64,000 nucleotides of DNA from Paenibacillus sp. FSL H7-0357 (GTDB taxonomy: Bacteria > Bacillota > Bacilli > Paenibacillales > Paenibacillaceae): contig NZ_CP009241.1 of assembly GCF_000758525.1 (NCBI RefSeq), positions 2,604,001-2,668,000 on the forward strand, given 5' to 3'. Under the pieces are notes generated by a model. The model saw only the letters and a list, made by a program, of their open reading frames with translations, ran no database searches and was not told the DNA's origin. A program made the position numbers and the translations under genes. Shown here piece by piece: positions 17,031-25,474 of this stretch. Position 1 is the stretch's first letter; every line of letters begins with the position of its first letter.

Positions 17031-18933
17031 GTTGATTATCCGTGGTGTGCGGAAAAATATTAAAAATTACTACTTATATTATTTTGCACTAATTTTCAGT
17101 ACAGCCCTTTATTTCGTGTTTGCCACATTGCAGAATGACTCATCGGTAATGGCAGCATCATTCGGCGATATTCCATTTACTTTGGTGTTTGATGTGGCCG
17201 GAATTTTGGTGCTCACGATTGTGGATGTATTCATGATCTACGCGAACAGCATTTTTCTGAAACGCCGCAGCAAGGAAATCGGGCTGTATCAGCTGGTGGG
17301 GCTGACGCACAGCGCGGTAGCAAGGTTGCTCATCACGGAGAGTGCGCTGCTGGGGATGGGGGCGCTCCTGATCGGAATAGTTGGGGGAGCGCTTGTGGCG
17401 CGGATTTTTATGCTTATTCTGATGAAACTGATCGGTATAGAAAGCGTTGTAACCCTCTCTTTCTCGAGTGGAGCCGCCTTGCAGACCGTCATCGTATTTA
17501 CTGTGCTTATCGGCCTTACCATGGTACAAATGCTGTTCAAGGTTTACCGCTCAACGCTGCTCGATCTATTCAAGGCGGACAAGCAGGGCGATTATCCGCG
17601 AGAGCCGAAGACTGTTCTGTCCGCTTTGATGGGGCTGCTTGGTATTGGACTGATCGTTACAGGCTATCTGCTCTCCAGCCAAACCCTCGGCCAGAATCTG
17701 TTCCAGCAGGTGCTTGTGATTCTTGCCTCGACCATACTTGGGACCTATTTGCTGTTTCGTGTGACGATAGGCTGGCTGTTCTTCCGGATACGAAAGGGGA
17801 AGGATGGACAGCTTGGGCTAAAAAACAGTTTGTCGCTAGCCCCGATCATGCATCGCATGAAGGGGAATGCGAACTCGCTCACTCTGATTACCATTCTATC
17901 TGCGATGACGCTGACGATGGTAGCCATCTCTTATTCGCTGTACTATTCGGCGGAGAGTGAGTCTAGAGCAATGCTGCCTTACGACTTTATCTTTGCCAAT
18001 AATGAGCGGGCTGCGAAGTCATTTCGTGTTGAACTGGAGAAGGACGGAATTGCGTTTGCTCATCGACCGGTTGAGGCTGTCCGGCTGCCTGGGACGATCG
18101 GTAAAGGGCAAGGGGACGGACGCAGCCTGTTGTTGCTCGCGGCAGAACAATTGCAGGCAAGCGGTGCAGACATTATTGTCCCAGGACAGGGGGAGGCCGT
18201 CTGGTACACTGGTCTCAAGAAGGCGCTAAGCAAGCAGCCGTTTCCGGTTACTTTTCCACAAGTTGTTGATTTCGGGGCAAGTGGGGTTCACGCCAACATA
18301 CAATTAACACGGGGAAATGATCGCTATGCCATGAATTTCAGCTTACACGGCCATCAGCTTGTGATGCCGCTGGCCTCGATAAGGGCTATTCGTGAGCAAA
18401 TGCCATCTTCGCCTGCATATGAAGCGATTGTGATCGACACTTACCAAATTGCGGATAAGAATGAGCGTGCAGCGGCAGCTGGTATCTATGCGAAATATGT
18501 CAAGGAAGAGGGAGGCAATCCCGATTTCGATAGCTTTTATAAAGGGTCGCTCCGGAAATTCGGGCTGATCATTTTCATAGCAGGTTTTCTCGGCCTGATC
18601 TTCCTGATCTCCACGGGCAGTATTCTGTATTTCAAGCAAATGACAGAGGCGGAGCAGGAGAGGGATAGCTATACGATTCTGTGGCAGCTCGGATTCGGAG
18701 AGCGTGAGATCATGGGCGGCATTATCCGCAAGCAGATGTTTGTATTCGCGATACCGCTTGCGATCGGGCTTTTGCATTCCATCTTCGCCGTAAAAGCGGC
18801 TTCTGCGCTGTCTTTATCTAACCTCACCTTCCCGGCAGCTATTGCCATGTCGGTATATACGCTCATCTATTTTCTGTTCGCTGTGCTCACTATTGTTTAT
18901 TATCGCCGGATTGTGAAGATGTCTCAGCATTAA
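17017..18933 (+). CDS. FtsX-like ABC permease, BceB type (638 aa)
   Basis: It has ten predicted transmembrane segments arranged 4+4+2-like, with a large extracellular loop of about 200 residues (after ISYSLYYSAESESRAMLPYDF) between helices 7 and 8. This is the architecture of BceB/BraE-type peptide sensors and transporters. The TTG at 17017 is taken as start because GGGGGTGA lies just before it. The frame is open further upstream. It works with the ATPase upstream and signals peptide load to the kinase. Compounds sensed (for example bacitracin-like or lantibiotic) cannot be read from sequence. Confidence 0.92.
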   Translation: MTLFELIIRGVRKNIKNYYLYYFALIFSTALYFVFATLQNDSSVMAASFGDIPFTLVFDVAGILVLTIVDVFMIYANSIFLKRRSKEIGLYQLVGLTHSAVARLLITESALLGMGALLIGIVGGALVARIFMLILMKLIGIESVVTLSFSSGAALQTVIVFTVLIGLTMVQMLFKVYRSTLLDLFKADKQGDYPREPKTVLSALMGLLGIGLIVTGYLLSSQTLGQNLFQQVLVILASTILGTYLLFRVTIGWLFFRIRKGKDGQLGLKNSLSLAPIMHRMKGNANSLTLITILSAMTLTMVAISYSLYYSAESESRAMLPYDFIFANNERAAKSFRVELEKDGIAFAHRPVEAVRLPGTIGKGQGDGRSLLLLAAEQLQASGADIIVPGQGEAVWYTGLKKALSKQPFPVTFPQVVDFGASGVHANIQLTRGNDRYAMNFSLHGHQLVMPLASIRAIREQMPSSPAYEAIVIDTYQIADKNERAAAAGIYAKYVKEEGGNPDFDSFYKGSLRKFGLIIFIAGFLGLIFLISTGSILYFKQMTEAEQERDSYTILWQLGFGEREIMGGIIRKQMFVFAIPLAIGLLHSIFAVKAASALSLSNLTFPAAIAMSVYTLIYFLFAVLTIVYYRRIVKMSQH

Positions 18934-19013
18934 GGCTACTAAGTTGTGCGAGCTCCTACATTATATCCACTATTTTTTTGAAAATTGGACAAAATTTAGG
19001 TAGATTAATGAAC

Positions 19014-19130
19014 CGAAACCGGTTTATAATGGATTTATACAAAATGTTTGCGCTTACATATTTTCCTGTGAAACTACCCCTGTAACGAAGACAACAGGCG
19101 TTTATATACGATTATACGAAACCGGTTGGA
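19014..19130 (+). promoter_or_regulatory. Glucanase control region: two AAACCGGTT sites and a cre box
   Basis: In a 430-bp gap two palindromic GAAACCGGTT sequences (near 19015-19025 and 19118-19128) frame a cre-like box, TGTTTGCGCTTACA (19045-19058). The complement of that box, TGTAAGCGCAAACA, fits the CcpA consensus. This suggests carbon-catabolite repression plus a specific LacI-type repressor. A second weaker cre-like stretch is seen near 19191-19205. The rest of the gap to 19366 shows only a ribosome site. Confidence 0.55.
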
Positions 19131-19366
19131 ATAACAATAGTCTGAGCCGATTCGACTCCCCCCCTCCAAAGGTGTCAGCACCTATACAGTGTGGAAAACG
19201 CTTATTTATGCTCTGGCTATTCCGGGTTTCAAATGTGCGGAGCGCGCGCCGTGCATTGAAATAAGAGAAAATAAGTGAGGTGATATTACTGGGCTGATCA
19301 AGGGTAGACTGTTACCGTCTGTTTTCCTGCGTCCTATTAAAACTTTCATTTTAAGAGGAGGGAAAG

Positions 19367-20602
19367 ATGATGTTGAGAAGGGGAAAAGTTCTGGTTCTAT
19401 TACTTCTGTTCACACTCTTGATTTCTTTAGTACCCGCTGGGCATTCAAATGCAGCTTCTAACTGGAATCAGGTATGGAGCGACGAATTCGACGGGAATTC
19501 TCTGAATACTGGCAATTGGTCTGCCGAAGTTAACGGCGATGGCGGGGGAAACAATGAACTGCAGTACTACACCAACCGTGCGCAGAACTTGAAAGTTACC
19601 GGGGGGAATCTCGTCATTACTGCACTAAAAGAATCCTATGGCGGAAAGAATTACACCTCTGCAAGGATAAAGACACAAGGATTAAAAAGTTTTACCTATG
19701 GAAAAATCGAAGCGAGAATCAAGTTGCCCTCAGGGCAGGGGATATGGCCGGCATTTTGGATGCTTGGAACGAACATCGATTTGGCGCATTGGCCTCAGTG
19801 CGGGGAAATCGACATTATGGAACGTGTAAACAATAATGCCTTTGTTAATGGCACAGTGCATTGGGATGCCAATGGACATGCTGAGTATGGACAGGTATCC
19901 GGCAATCTGGATTTTTCCCAGTACCATGTCTACAGCATTGAGTGGGATGCAAATTATATTAAGTGGTTTGTAGACGGCAACCAATATAATGCCTTCTATA
20001 TTGAGAACGGAACTGGAAATACGGAAGAATACCAGAAGCCATTCTTTATACTGCTCAATCTTGCCGTGGGCGGAAATTGGCCGGGCAGTCCCGACAATTC
20101 AACTCCATTCCCGGCACAAATGCTGGTTGATTATGTACGCGTGTATCAGGCGTCCACTTCGCCAAACATCGAAAGCGGCAGTATTTATACCTTAACAAAC
20201 AAGGCGAGCGGCAAGGCGCTGGATGTAGTGGACGTTTCCACAGCAAGTGGAGCTAAAATGCAGCAATGGACCAATTACACTGCCAATAACCAGAAATTCA
20301 AGGTAGAGAGTACGGGTGACGGATACTACAAGCTTACAGCAGTGCATAGCGGAAAAGTATTGGATGTCCCAAACTCAAGTACTTCCACCGGTGTACAGCT
20401 TCAGCAATGGGATGATAATGGTTCCAATGCCCAGCGGTGGAGAATCGTGGATGCGGGAGGTGGGTACTTCAAACTTGTTTCCAAAGTGAGCGGATTGGCC
20501 ATAGACGTATCCGGATCTTCTACGGCAGATGGGGCAGTGGTCCAGCAATGGACCGACAATGGAACTGATGCTCAGAAGTGGTTGTTTACCAAAGTTAACT
20601 AA
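19367..20602 (+). CDS. Secreted glycoside hydrolase family 16 beta-glucanase with C-terminal ricin-type domain
   Basis: It hydrolyses beta-1,3 or mixed beta-1,3-1,4 glucans outside the cell. A signal peptide (about 1-30) is followed by the GH16 jelly roll (about 33-265), with catalytic motif GEIDIMER: nucleophile E147, D149 and acid/base E152. From about residue 272 three beta-trefoil repeats with QxW motifs (QQWTNY, QQWDDN, QQWTDN) form a ricin/CBM13-type carbohydrate-binding domain. The extra Met in the motif (EIDIME) is typical of laminarinase-like members. The start (ATG 19367 or 19370) follows GAGGAGGG. Confidence 0.94.
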   Translation: MMLRRGKVLVLLLLFTLLISLVPAGHSNAASNWNQVWSDEFDGNSLNTGNWSAEVNGDGGGNNELQYYTNRAQNLKVTGGNLVITALKESYGGKNYTSARIKTQGLKSFTYGKIEARIKLPSGQGIWPAFWMLGTNIDLAHWPQCGEIDIMERVNNNAFVNGTVHWDANGHAEYGQVSGNLDFSQYHVYSIEWDANYIKWFVDGNQYNAFYIENGTGNTEEYQKPFFILLNLAVGGNWPGSPDNSTPFPAQMLVDYVRVYQASTSPNIESGSIYTLTNKASGKALDVVDVSTASGAKMQQWTNYTANNQKFKVESTGDGYYKLTAVHSGKVLDVPNSSTSTGVQLQQWDDNGSNAQRWRIVDAGGGYFKLVSKVSGLAIDVSGSSTADGAVVQQWTDNGTDAQKWLFTKVN

Positions 20603-20639
20603 CACCCTAGCAGGACACTGAAGCAAATTTGTCGAATGC

Positions 20640-20695
20640 CGTGCCCCGTTTCGGGTAATTTATGAATCTTGTGACGGGGTGCAGCTTTATTGCTT
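20640..20695. terminator. Possible terminator between convergent glucanase and VOC genes
   Basis: GTGCCCCGT pairs with ACGGGGTGC across a loop of about 25 bases, followed by a T-rich stretch. The loop is long, so this is uncertain. Confidence 0.4.
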
Positions 20696-20727
20696 CTGCT
20701 CCATAGGGAAAAGACGAAAACACAGGC

Positions 20728-21093
20728 TTAGCTGTGCTCTGCAATCTGTACCTCGAAACCGTCCGGATCCAGTACATAAAAGAACGATATGCGTGGATTC
20801 GGCGTGATCGGACCACGCGCTACCGGGATACCCTGGCTTTTGAAACTCTCTATTGCCTCATCCAGTGACGCCACCTCGAACCCAATGGACACACCGCATT
20901 CCGGCTTCAGAGCCGGGTCGCTTCCCTGAATAAGCTCGATCTTGGGCTGCCCCTCCGTGCCTAACATAACAATCTGTCTTCCTCTGCTCTCAAATCTGCG
21001 GTCAATCGGAAGTCCCAGAATGCTGTGATAAAAATTAAGGGATGCCTCCAGATCCCGCACCCTGAGCGTAATCCAATTCATGCTCAATATCAT
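20728..21093 (-). CDS. VOC (glyoxalase/dioxygenase fold) family protein (121 aa)
   Basis: This is a single vicinal-oxygen-chelate unit: WITLRVRDLEASLNFYHSILGLP at the N-terminus and FFYVLDPDGFEVQIAEHS at the C-terminus. The final Glu of the VOC metal site is visible (FEVQIAE). It may act as a lactoylglutathione-lyase-like or resistance-type enzyme. The substrate is unknown. The start may be the ATG at 21093 (GGATAGGATAC in front) or at 21081. Confidence 0.85.
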   Translation of the reverse strand: MILSMNWITLRVRDLEASLNFYHSILGLPIDRRFESRGRQIVMLGTEGQPKIELIQGSDPALKPECGVSIGFEVASLDEAIESFKSQGIPVARGPITPNPRISFFYVLDPDGFEVQIAEHS

Positions 21094-21139
21094 GTATCCT
21101 ATCCCCTTTTTGTGGATTTTCTATTTTGTTCATTATACG

Positions 21140-21919
21140 CTATTTTGGGGCAAGCATGTTTCCAACAATCCGCAGACTCTGCTTTCGGGTAACGAATCTG
21201 GACAACTGTGCTCCGAGGTAATTTTGCGAGCCTGGAACAGTGTATATCTTCTTTTTCGCGAGTGAGCGCAGCGCAGTCTCAACTACCTGCTGTGGAGTTG
21301 CTTTCTTCCCGACTGAAGCATCCTCTGTCCCCACGACGGTGAAGAAAGCTGTATCTGTAGAACCGGGGCAAAGTGCAAAGAACTGGACTCCACGGTCACG
21401 ATTCTCCCACCATAATGCGTCTGTAAAGGACAAGACAAAAGCTTTGGTTGCCCCATACACAGCCATATAGGGGAGCGGCTGAAATCCTGCGGTGGACGAT
21501 ACATTGATCACAGTACCAGAGCTTCTGCGCAGCATATCCGGCAAGAATAAATGAGTCATATTTACGACGGCAGCAACATTCAACATAATCTCCTCATGCT
21601 GCCGCTGGCCTGAGATTTGCTCGAACCTCCCATGAGTGGCAAATCCGGCATTATTGACCAGCAGCTCAATCTCAAGTTTCAACAGCTGGCATTGCTGGAA
21701 CAATTCGCTTGGTGCACTTGCTTCCGTAAGATCCATAGCTATGACTTTGACTTTGATGTTATAGCTTCTTTCGAGTTCCGCTGCCAAGTCATCGAGTTTG
21801 TTCTTAGATCTGGCTACGAGAACCAGATGGCTTCCTTGTTTAGCCAGCTGTATTGCAAATTGTTCGCCAATGCCGGAAGAGGCACCTGTGACTAGCGACC
21901 ATTTTCCTTGAATATTCAT
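21140..21919 (-). CDS. Short-chain dehydrogenase/reductase (259 aa)
   Basis: This is a classical SDR with cofactor loop TGASSGIG (11-18), NNAG (89-92), catalytic Ser in INVSSTAG and Y155-x-x-x-K159. R37 after the second beta strand (VLVARSKNKL) suggests NADP(H). The substrate is unknown. The gene diverges from a TetR regulator, and the region between them holds three matching palindromes, so the TetR protein probably represses it. The ATG at 21919 follows AGGAGGAGT. Confidence 0.92.
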   Translation of the reverse strand: MNIQGKWSLVTGASSGIGEQFAIQLAKQGSHLVLVARSKNKLDDLAAELERSYNIKVKVIAMDLTEASAPSELFQQCQLLKLEIELLVNNAGFATHGRFEQISGQRQHEEIMLNVAAVVNMTHLFLPDMLRRSSGTVINVSSTAGFQPLPYMAVYGATKAFVLSFTDALWWENRDRGVQFFALCPGSTDTAFFTVVGTEDASVGKKATPQQVVETALRSLAKKKIYTVPGSQNYLGAQLSRFVTRKQSLRIVGNMLAPK

Positions 21920-21955
21920 AAAATTACTCCTCCTATTAAAACGATGTATTCGTTA

Positions 21956-22186
21956 GGAAACGATGTTACCGATTGTGCGAAAAAAATTACTTTAAACGTA
22001 GTGCCCAAAGCAATATTAGCTTGTTAGTTGGTAACAGTGTTTCCTATTGAAATCATAGTAACCTGCTGGCTGGAGAAAGTCAAACCTTCTTTTTTTAAAA
22101 TTTGCAAGAAGATATGTGCATGTATGATTGACTTTGTGGAATCGACTGTATAGAATGCGTGGTATATGATTGGAAACTGCGTTTCC
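21956..22186. promoter_or_regulatory. Three palindromic operators (GGWAAC-N3-GTTWCC) between SDR and TetR genes
   Basis: The sites are GGAAACGATGTTACC (21956-21970), GGTAACAGTGTTTCC (22030-22044) and GGAAACTGCGTTTCC (22172-22186). They are 15-bp dyads of one consensus placed near both divergent starts. This is the usual picture for TetR autoregulation and repression of the neighbour. Confidence 0.7.
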
Positions 22187-22221
22187 CGAGAATAACAACA
22201 TAACTAAAGAAGGCGATTAAG

Positions 22222-22890
22222 TTGAATGAACCTAATAATTTTGCTGACGCAAGCAATAGAAAGCTGACAACCTACCAGGAAGCCCGCTTACAGAACACAG
22301 CTAGTCTTCGTCAACTCGTAGTTGATGCAGCAGCCTTTATTCTTCAGGAAGAAGGGCCGGAAGCTGTCACCGTGCGAAAAGTAGCTCAGAAGATGGGTTG
22401 CTCGACCAAGATCATCTACAGTCTGTTTGCTAATAAAGAAGGTTTAGCCCAGCAATTATATCTGGAGGGCTGCAAAATACTCTCGAGCGAATTTGAGAGT
22501 GCTTCACAGTCAGAGGATCTGCAGCAGTATTTAATTAATCTGGCAGAAGTGTATTGGGAATTTGGCCAGCGCTATACCAGCTACTATAAATTGATGTTTG
22601 GGGGAGCATTTGCAGATTTCAAACCGGATGAGCAGAGCATGAAAGGCACTGTTACTGCTATGCGGCGCTTGTTGTCCGTGATTGTCAGCGCTAAAGAGCA
22701 AGGCCTAATTGCTGGTGATTCAAATGCGGAATTTATTGTAGGTACGATTTGGTCCTCTCTTCACGGAGTGATTCACCTGCACATAGGAGGACATTTGGGA
22801 AGTGTCGCAGCGTCGCACGCAGTGTATAAAGGAACGGTAGCTCTACTTGCAAACTCGCTGTTTGCACCTGCAGCCGCAGCCAAGCATTAA
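22222..22890 (+). CDS. TetR family transcriptional regulator (222 aa)
   Basis: A helix-turn-helix lies at about residues 45-75 (EAVTVRKVAQKMGCSTKIIYSLFANKEGL). The ligand domain includes FGQRYTSYYKLMFGGAF and WSSLHGVIHLHIGG, a WHG-type C-terminal domain. The TTG start at 22222 follows GAAGGCGATTAAG. It probably binds the three dyads in the divergent region and responds to a compound processed by the SDR. There is no attached efflux gene. Confidence 0.9.
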   Translation: MNEPNNFADASNRKLTTYQEARLQNTASLRQLVVDAAAFILQEEGPEAVTVRKVAQKMGCSTKIIYSLFANKEGLAQQLYLEGCKILSSEFESASQSEDLQQYLINLAEVYWEFGQRYTSYYKLMFGGAFADFKPDEQSMKGTVTAMRRLLSVIVSAKEQGLIAGDSNAEFIVGTIWSSLHGVIHLHIGGHLGSVAASHAVYKGTVALLANSLFAPAAAAKH

Positions 22891-22923
22891 AGCAGGAGTA
22901 GTTAGTGAAATCCTTTATATAGG

Positions 22924-22985
22924 GCCTGGGTTCGAATCCTGAGAGTCTATAACACAATTAAACGGCAGAGATGCCGTTTTTTTGT
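22924..22985 (+). pseudogene. Fragment of a tRNA-Lys 3' end with its terminator
   Basis: Bases 22924-22950 read GCCTGGGTTCGAATCC then TGAGAGTCTAT. This is the T arm and 3' acceptor strand of the tRNA-Lys at 9951 with one base lost and a few changes. The same AAACGGCA-GAGA-TGCCGTTT terminator follows (22960-22985). The 5' two thirds of the tRNA are missing. It is either a decayed duplicate or an old attachment-site scar. Confidence 0.7.
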
Positions 22986-23175
22986 TTCTAAATTTGTTTT
23001 AAATCTTTACAAATGTCGAAGAATGAGGCCTATTTCCGAAAAAAGGAAAAGGTATATAAGTAAGGGAGAACTAGGACTTATTAATTTAATAGGGATAAAT
23101 TCCGATAAAGAAAGAGTCCTGTACAACTAAAGTCACACCTGCATACCCATAACGGGACAGAAAAACCGAGTTTGA

Positions 23176-23263
23176 AACAAAGGCAAATCCGTACGAAAGT
23201 CGGAGACGCAAAGCCACGGGTCTACTTCATCCAAAGGAGGATGTTAAGACAGCCGGGCCGCTC
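23176..23263 (+). ncRNA. Cyclic di-GMP-I (GEMM) riboswitch
   Basis: The conserved core is readable: AAAGGCAAA, a stem closed by a GAAA tetraloop (TCCG-TAC-GAAA-GT-CGGA), then GACGCAAAGCC. A second stem follows with the tetraloop-receptor side (CATCC-AAAG-GAGGATG), then AAGACAGCCGGG. This matches the c-di-GMP-I aptamer. It lies in the leader of the SLH protein gene. A hairpin with a T run (AGGCAC...GTGCCT, 23264-23289) follows and may be the expression platform. Whether ligand turns the genes on or off is not clear. Confidence 0.88.
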
Positions 23264-23316
23264 AAGGCACTTGGTTTTTTGGCGTGCCTACAAATAGCGC
23301 TGGGGGAGAGAAGTAA

Positions 23317-25449
23317 ATGAGGTTTAGAAGGAAAGGGAAGTTTTCGCGGACGGTTGTGTCCGCAGTGGCGGTGAGTATGCTTGTGGGCCTGTTTAGCGGA
23401 GGCCTTAGCATGAAGCAGGTTTTGGCTGCCGGGACCGATCCGGGTAGAACGGACTATAACGTATCCGGCGACCAGATTGTATGGCTGGAAGCAGAGGCCG
23501 ACGGGGTGAAGCAGGTTCACGCGATGAATCAGGCCAGTGGTGCCAGCACTGTTCTTACATCGGGTTCATCCGCCAAGGATGCGCCTTATGTGAGCGGCAA
23601 CGTTGCAGTGTGGGCCGACAAAGGAACAGAGCAGGAGTCTTCACTGAACTGGGATATTTACACTGCCGATCTTGAGACGGGTACCCGAAGAAAGCTTAAC
23701 AAACAGTCTGGCACATATGGCAATCCGACTACAGATGGAGTCGGTGTAGTCTGGTACGAGCGCAAAAATTACGGCAGCATGATCTATCATGATCTGGCTA
23801 CGGGTGTTGAAGCCGACCTCGGCGAAGGACGTTTCCCGGTGCTGGCCGGCGGCAATGTGGTGTATAAGAATGCCCGTGACGGGGGGCTCAGTCTGCTCCA
23901 TTTGAAAAGCGGGGCTACGCGTGCACTTGTTAGTTTGGGCGGAGCAAGCTATGTGGACTGGTTTGTTTTTAACGGCAGCGATGTGCTGTTTAAGCAAAAA
24001 AATGGGTCTTCCGAGAGCAAATATGTGATTTTGAATATCAAGGACCTAACTGCTCTGCCTGTGGATCTCACCGAGATGAAGCCTGGAGGAACCCAGTATG
24101 CCTTCATGTCGATAGGTGAAGGACAGGCAGTTTTTCAAGAGGAAAGGGACGGTGCTGCCACATTGCAGCAAGTGAACCTTACTACATATGCAGTGAAATC
24201 ACTGCCAGCAATAGAGCCCGGAACGAAGCTGATCGGCATTACCGGGGATAAACTGCTTTACAGCAAGAAGGATGATTACATAGAGTCGATAGACCTGAAA
24301 GAAGGATCAACCCCTCCGAGTCCGGGAGCCACTCCAAGTCCAGGGGTAACCCCAACGCCAGGAACGACTCCAACTCCAGGGACAACCTCAACTCCAGGTG
24401 CAGTTCCAAATCCAGGCGCAGATCCGAGTCCGGGTGCAACCCCGGAAGTGAAGACCACTGTAGTGACCGGAGCCAAGGACAGTCAGGTTATCGGAAGTGC
24501 GGGAGGTACTTTGTCTGTACTGAATGGCTGGGCACGGCTGGAGATTGCAGCAGGAACCTTCCCTGACAATACCACTGTAAGCTTGGCCCAAGCTGAGCTG
24601 GAGAAAGAAGTACTGCTCGACGCAACAGGCAAAAAACTGCTGAAGGCAGGTTCTGCGTGGCAGGTGCAAGCGAGTGCTCCGTTCCTGATGCCGGCCAAGC
24701 TGACGGTAGGGTACCCGAAGGAAGCGCCTTGGACGACAGGTCGTGAGAAGCTTGGAATCTATAGCAACGATCTGGCAAAAGGCATATGGAACTATATTGG
24801 CGGAGTGACTGCGGCGGAAGACGCCGTTGTTCAATCCAGAATTATAGCTTCCGGACTATATGCGGTAATGCTGCGCGGAGCTGAATTCACAGATATGTCA
24901 GGCCACTGGGCGCAGCAAGCTGTAGAGGTGCTGGGGGCTAGGGGGATTGTGAACGGGATGAACGGAACCGCTTATGCGCCAAAAGGGATCCTGACCCGGG
25001 CTGAATTCACCAAGTTGCTGGCAGCAACTCTTGGATTGCAGCCGCAGCGGCCGGAGACACCGGCTTTCCGTGATGTTTCAGCTGCGAACTGGTCCTACCC
25101 TTATGTGGAAGCAGCTGCAGCGGCAGGAATCGTAACGGGAGAAGGTGGACTTTTTCACGGCAATGATCCGCTGACCCGTGAACAGATGATGGTGATGCTG
25201 ATGCGGGCAATAGACAGCACTATCGGCAGCCGGGCTTCTGCTGCTGAATCTGCCAAGCTTCAAGCCGAATTGGGCGGATATAAGGACAACGGCAGCGTTA
25301 GCAGTTGGGCAAGGGATTCTGTAGCTGCGGCGGTGGGCAAGAAGCTGGTGCAGGGTAACGGACAGCTTTTGAAGCCTAAAGATTCATCAACAAGAGCAGA
25401 AGCAGCGGTCGTGATGTACAAGCTGCTGGCTGAGCTGAATTTACTCTAA
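23317..25449 (+). CDS. Secreted SLH-domain protein with beta-propeller-like N-terminus (710 aa)
   Basis: A signal peptide (about 1-38) is followed by a region of short repeats ([41 protein letters not shown]) resembling a TolB/Kelch-like propeller (about 45-330). A Pro-Thr-Gly linker of PTPGTT/PSPGAT units comes next (about 330-375), then a domain with [21 protein letters not shown]. Three SLH repeats (about 528-710) anchor it to the wall. The c-di-GMP riboswitch in its leader and the Rhs toxin gene only 25 bp downstream suggest one c-di-GMP-controlled surface operon, perhaps for adhesion or toxin display. The exact role is unknown. Confidence 0.82.
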   Translation: MRFRRKGKFSRTVVSAVAVSMLVGLFSGGLSMKQVLAAGTDPGRTDYNVSGDQIVWLEAEADGVKQVHAMNQASGASTVLTSGSSAKDAPYVSGNVAVWADKGTEQESSLNWDIYTADLETGTRRKLNKQSGTYGNPTTDGVGVVWYERKNYGSMIYHDLATGVEADLGEGRFPVLAGGNVVYKNARDGGLSLLHLKSGATRALVSLGGASYVDWFVFNGSDVLFKQKNGSSESKYVILNIKDLTALPVDLTEMKPGGTQYAFMSIGEGQAVFQEERDGAATLQQVNLTTYAVKSLPAIEPGTKLIGITGDKLLYSKKDDYIESIDLKEGSTPPSPGATPSPGVTPTPGTTPTPGTTSTPGAVPNPGADPSPGATPEVKTTVVTGAKDSQVIGSAGGTLSVLNGWARLEIAAGTFPDNTTVSLAQAELEKEVLLDATGKKLLKAGSAWQVQASAPFLMPAKLTVGYPKEAPWTTGREKLGIYSNDLAKGIWNYIGGVTAAEDAVVQSRIIASGLYAVMLRGAEFTDMSGHWAQQAVEVLGARGIVNGMNGTAYAPKGILTRAEFTKLLAATLGLQPQRPETPAFRDVSAANWSYPYVEAAAAAGIVTGEGGLFHGNDPLTREQMMVMLMRAIDSTIGSRASAAESAKLQAELGGYKDNGSVSSWARDSVAAAVGKKLVQGNGQLLKPKDSSTRAEAAVVMYKLLAELNLL

Positions 25450-25474
25450 CTTACAACGGATAGGAGATCAAATC

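Noticed and set aside
23481..24834. Several open frames on both strands in the SLH protein gene
   Set aside because: They are shadow frames of a GC-richer coding region, without starts or domains of their own.
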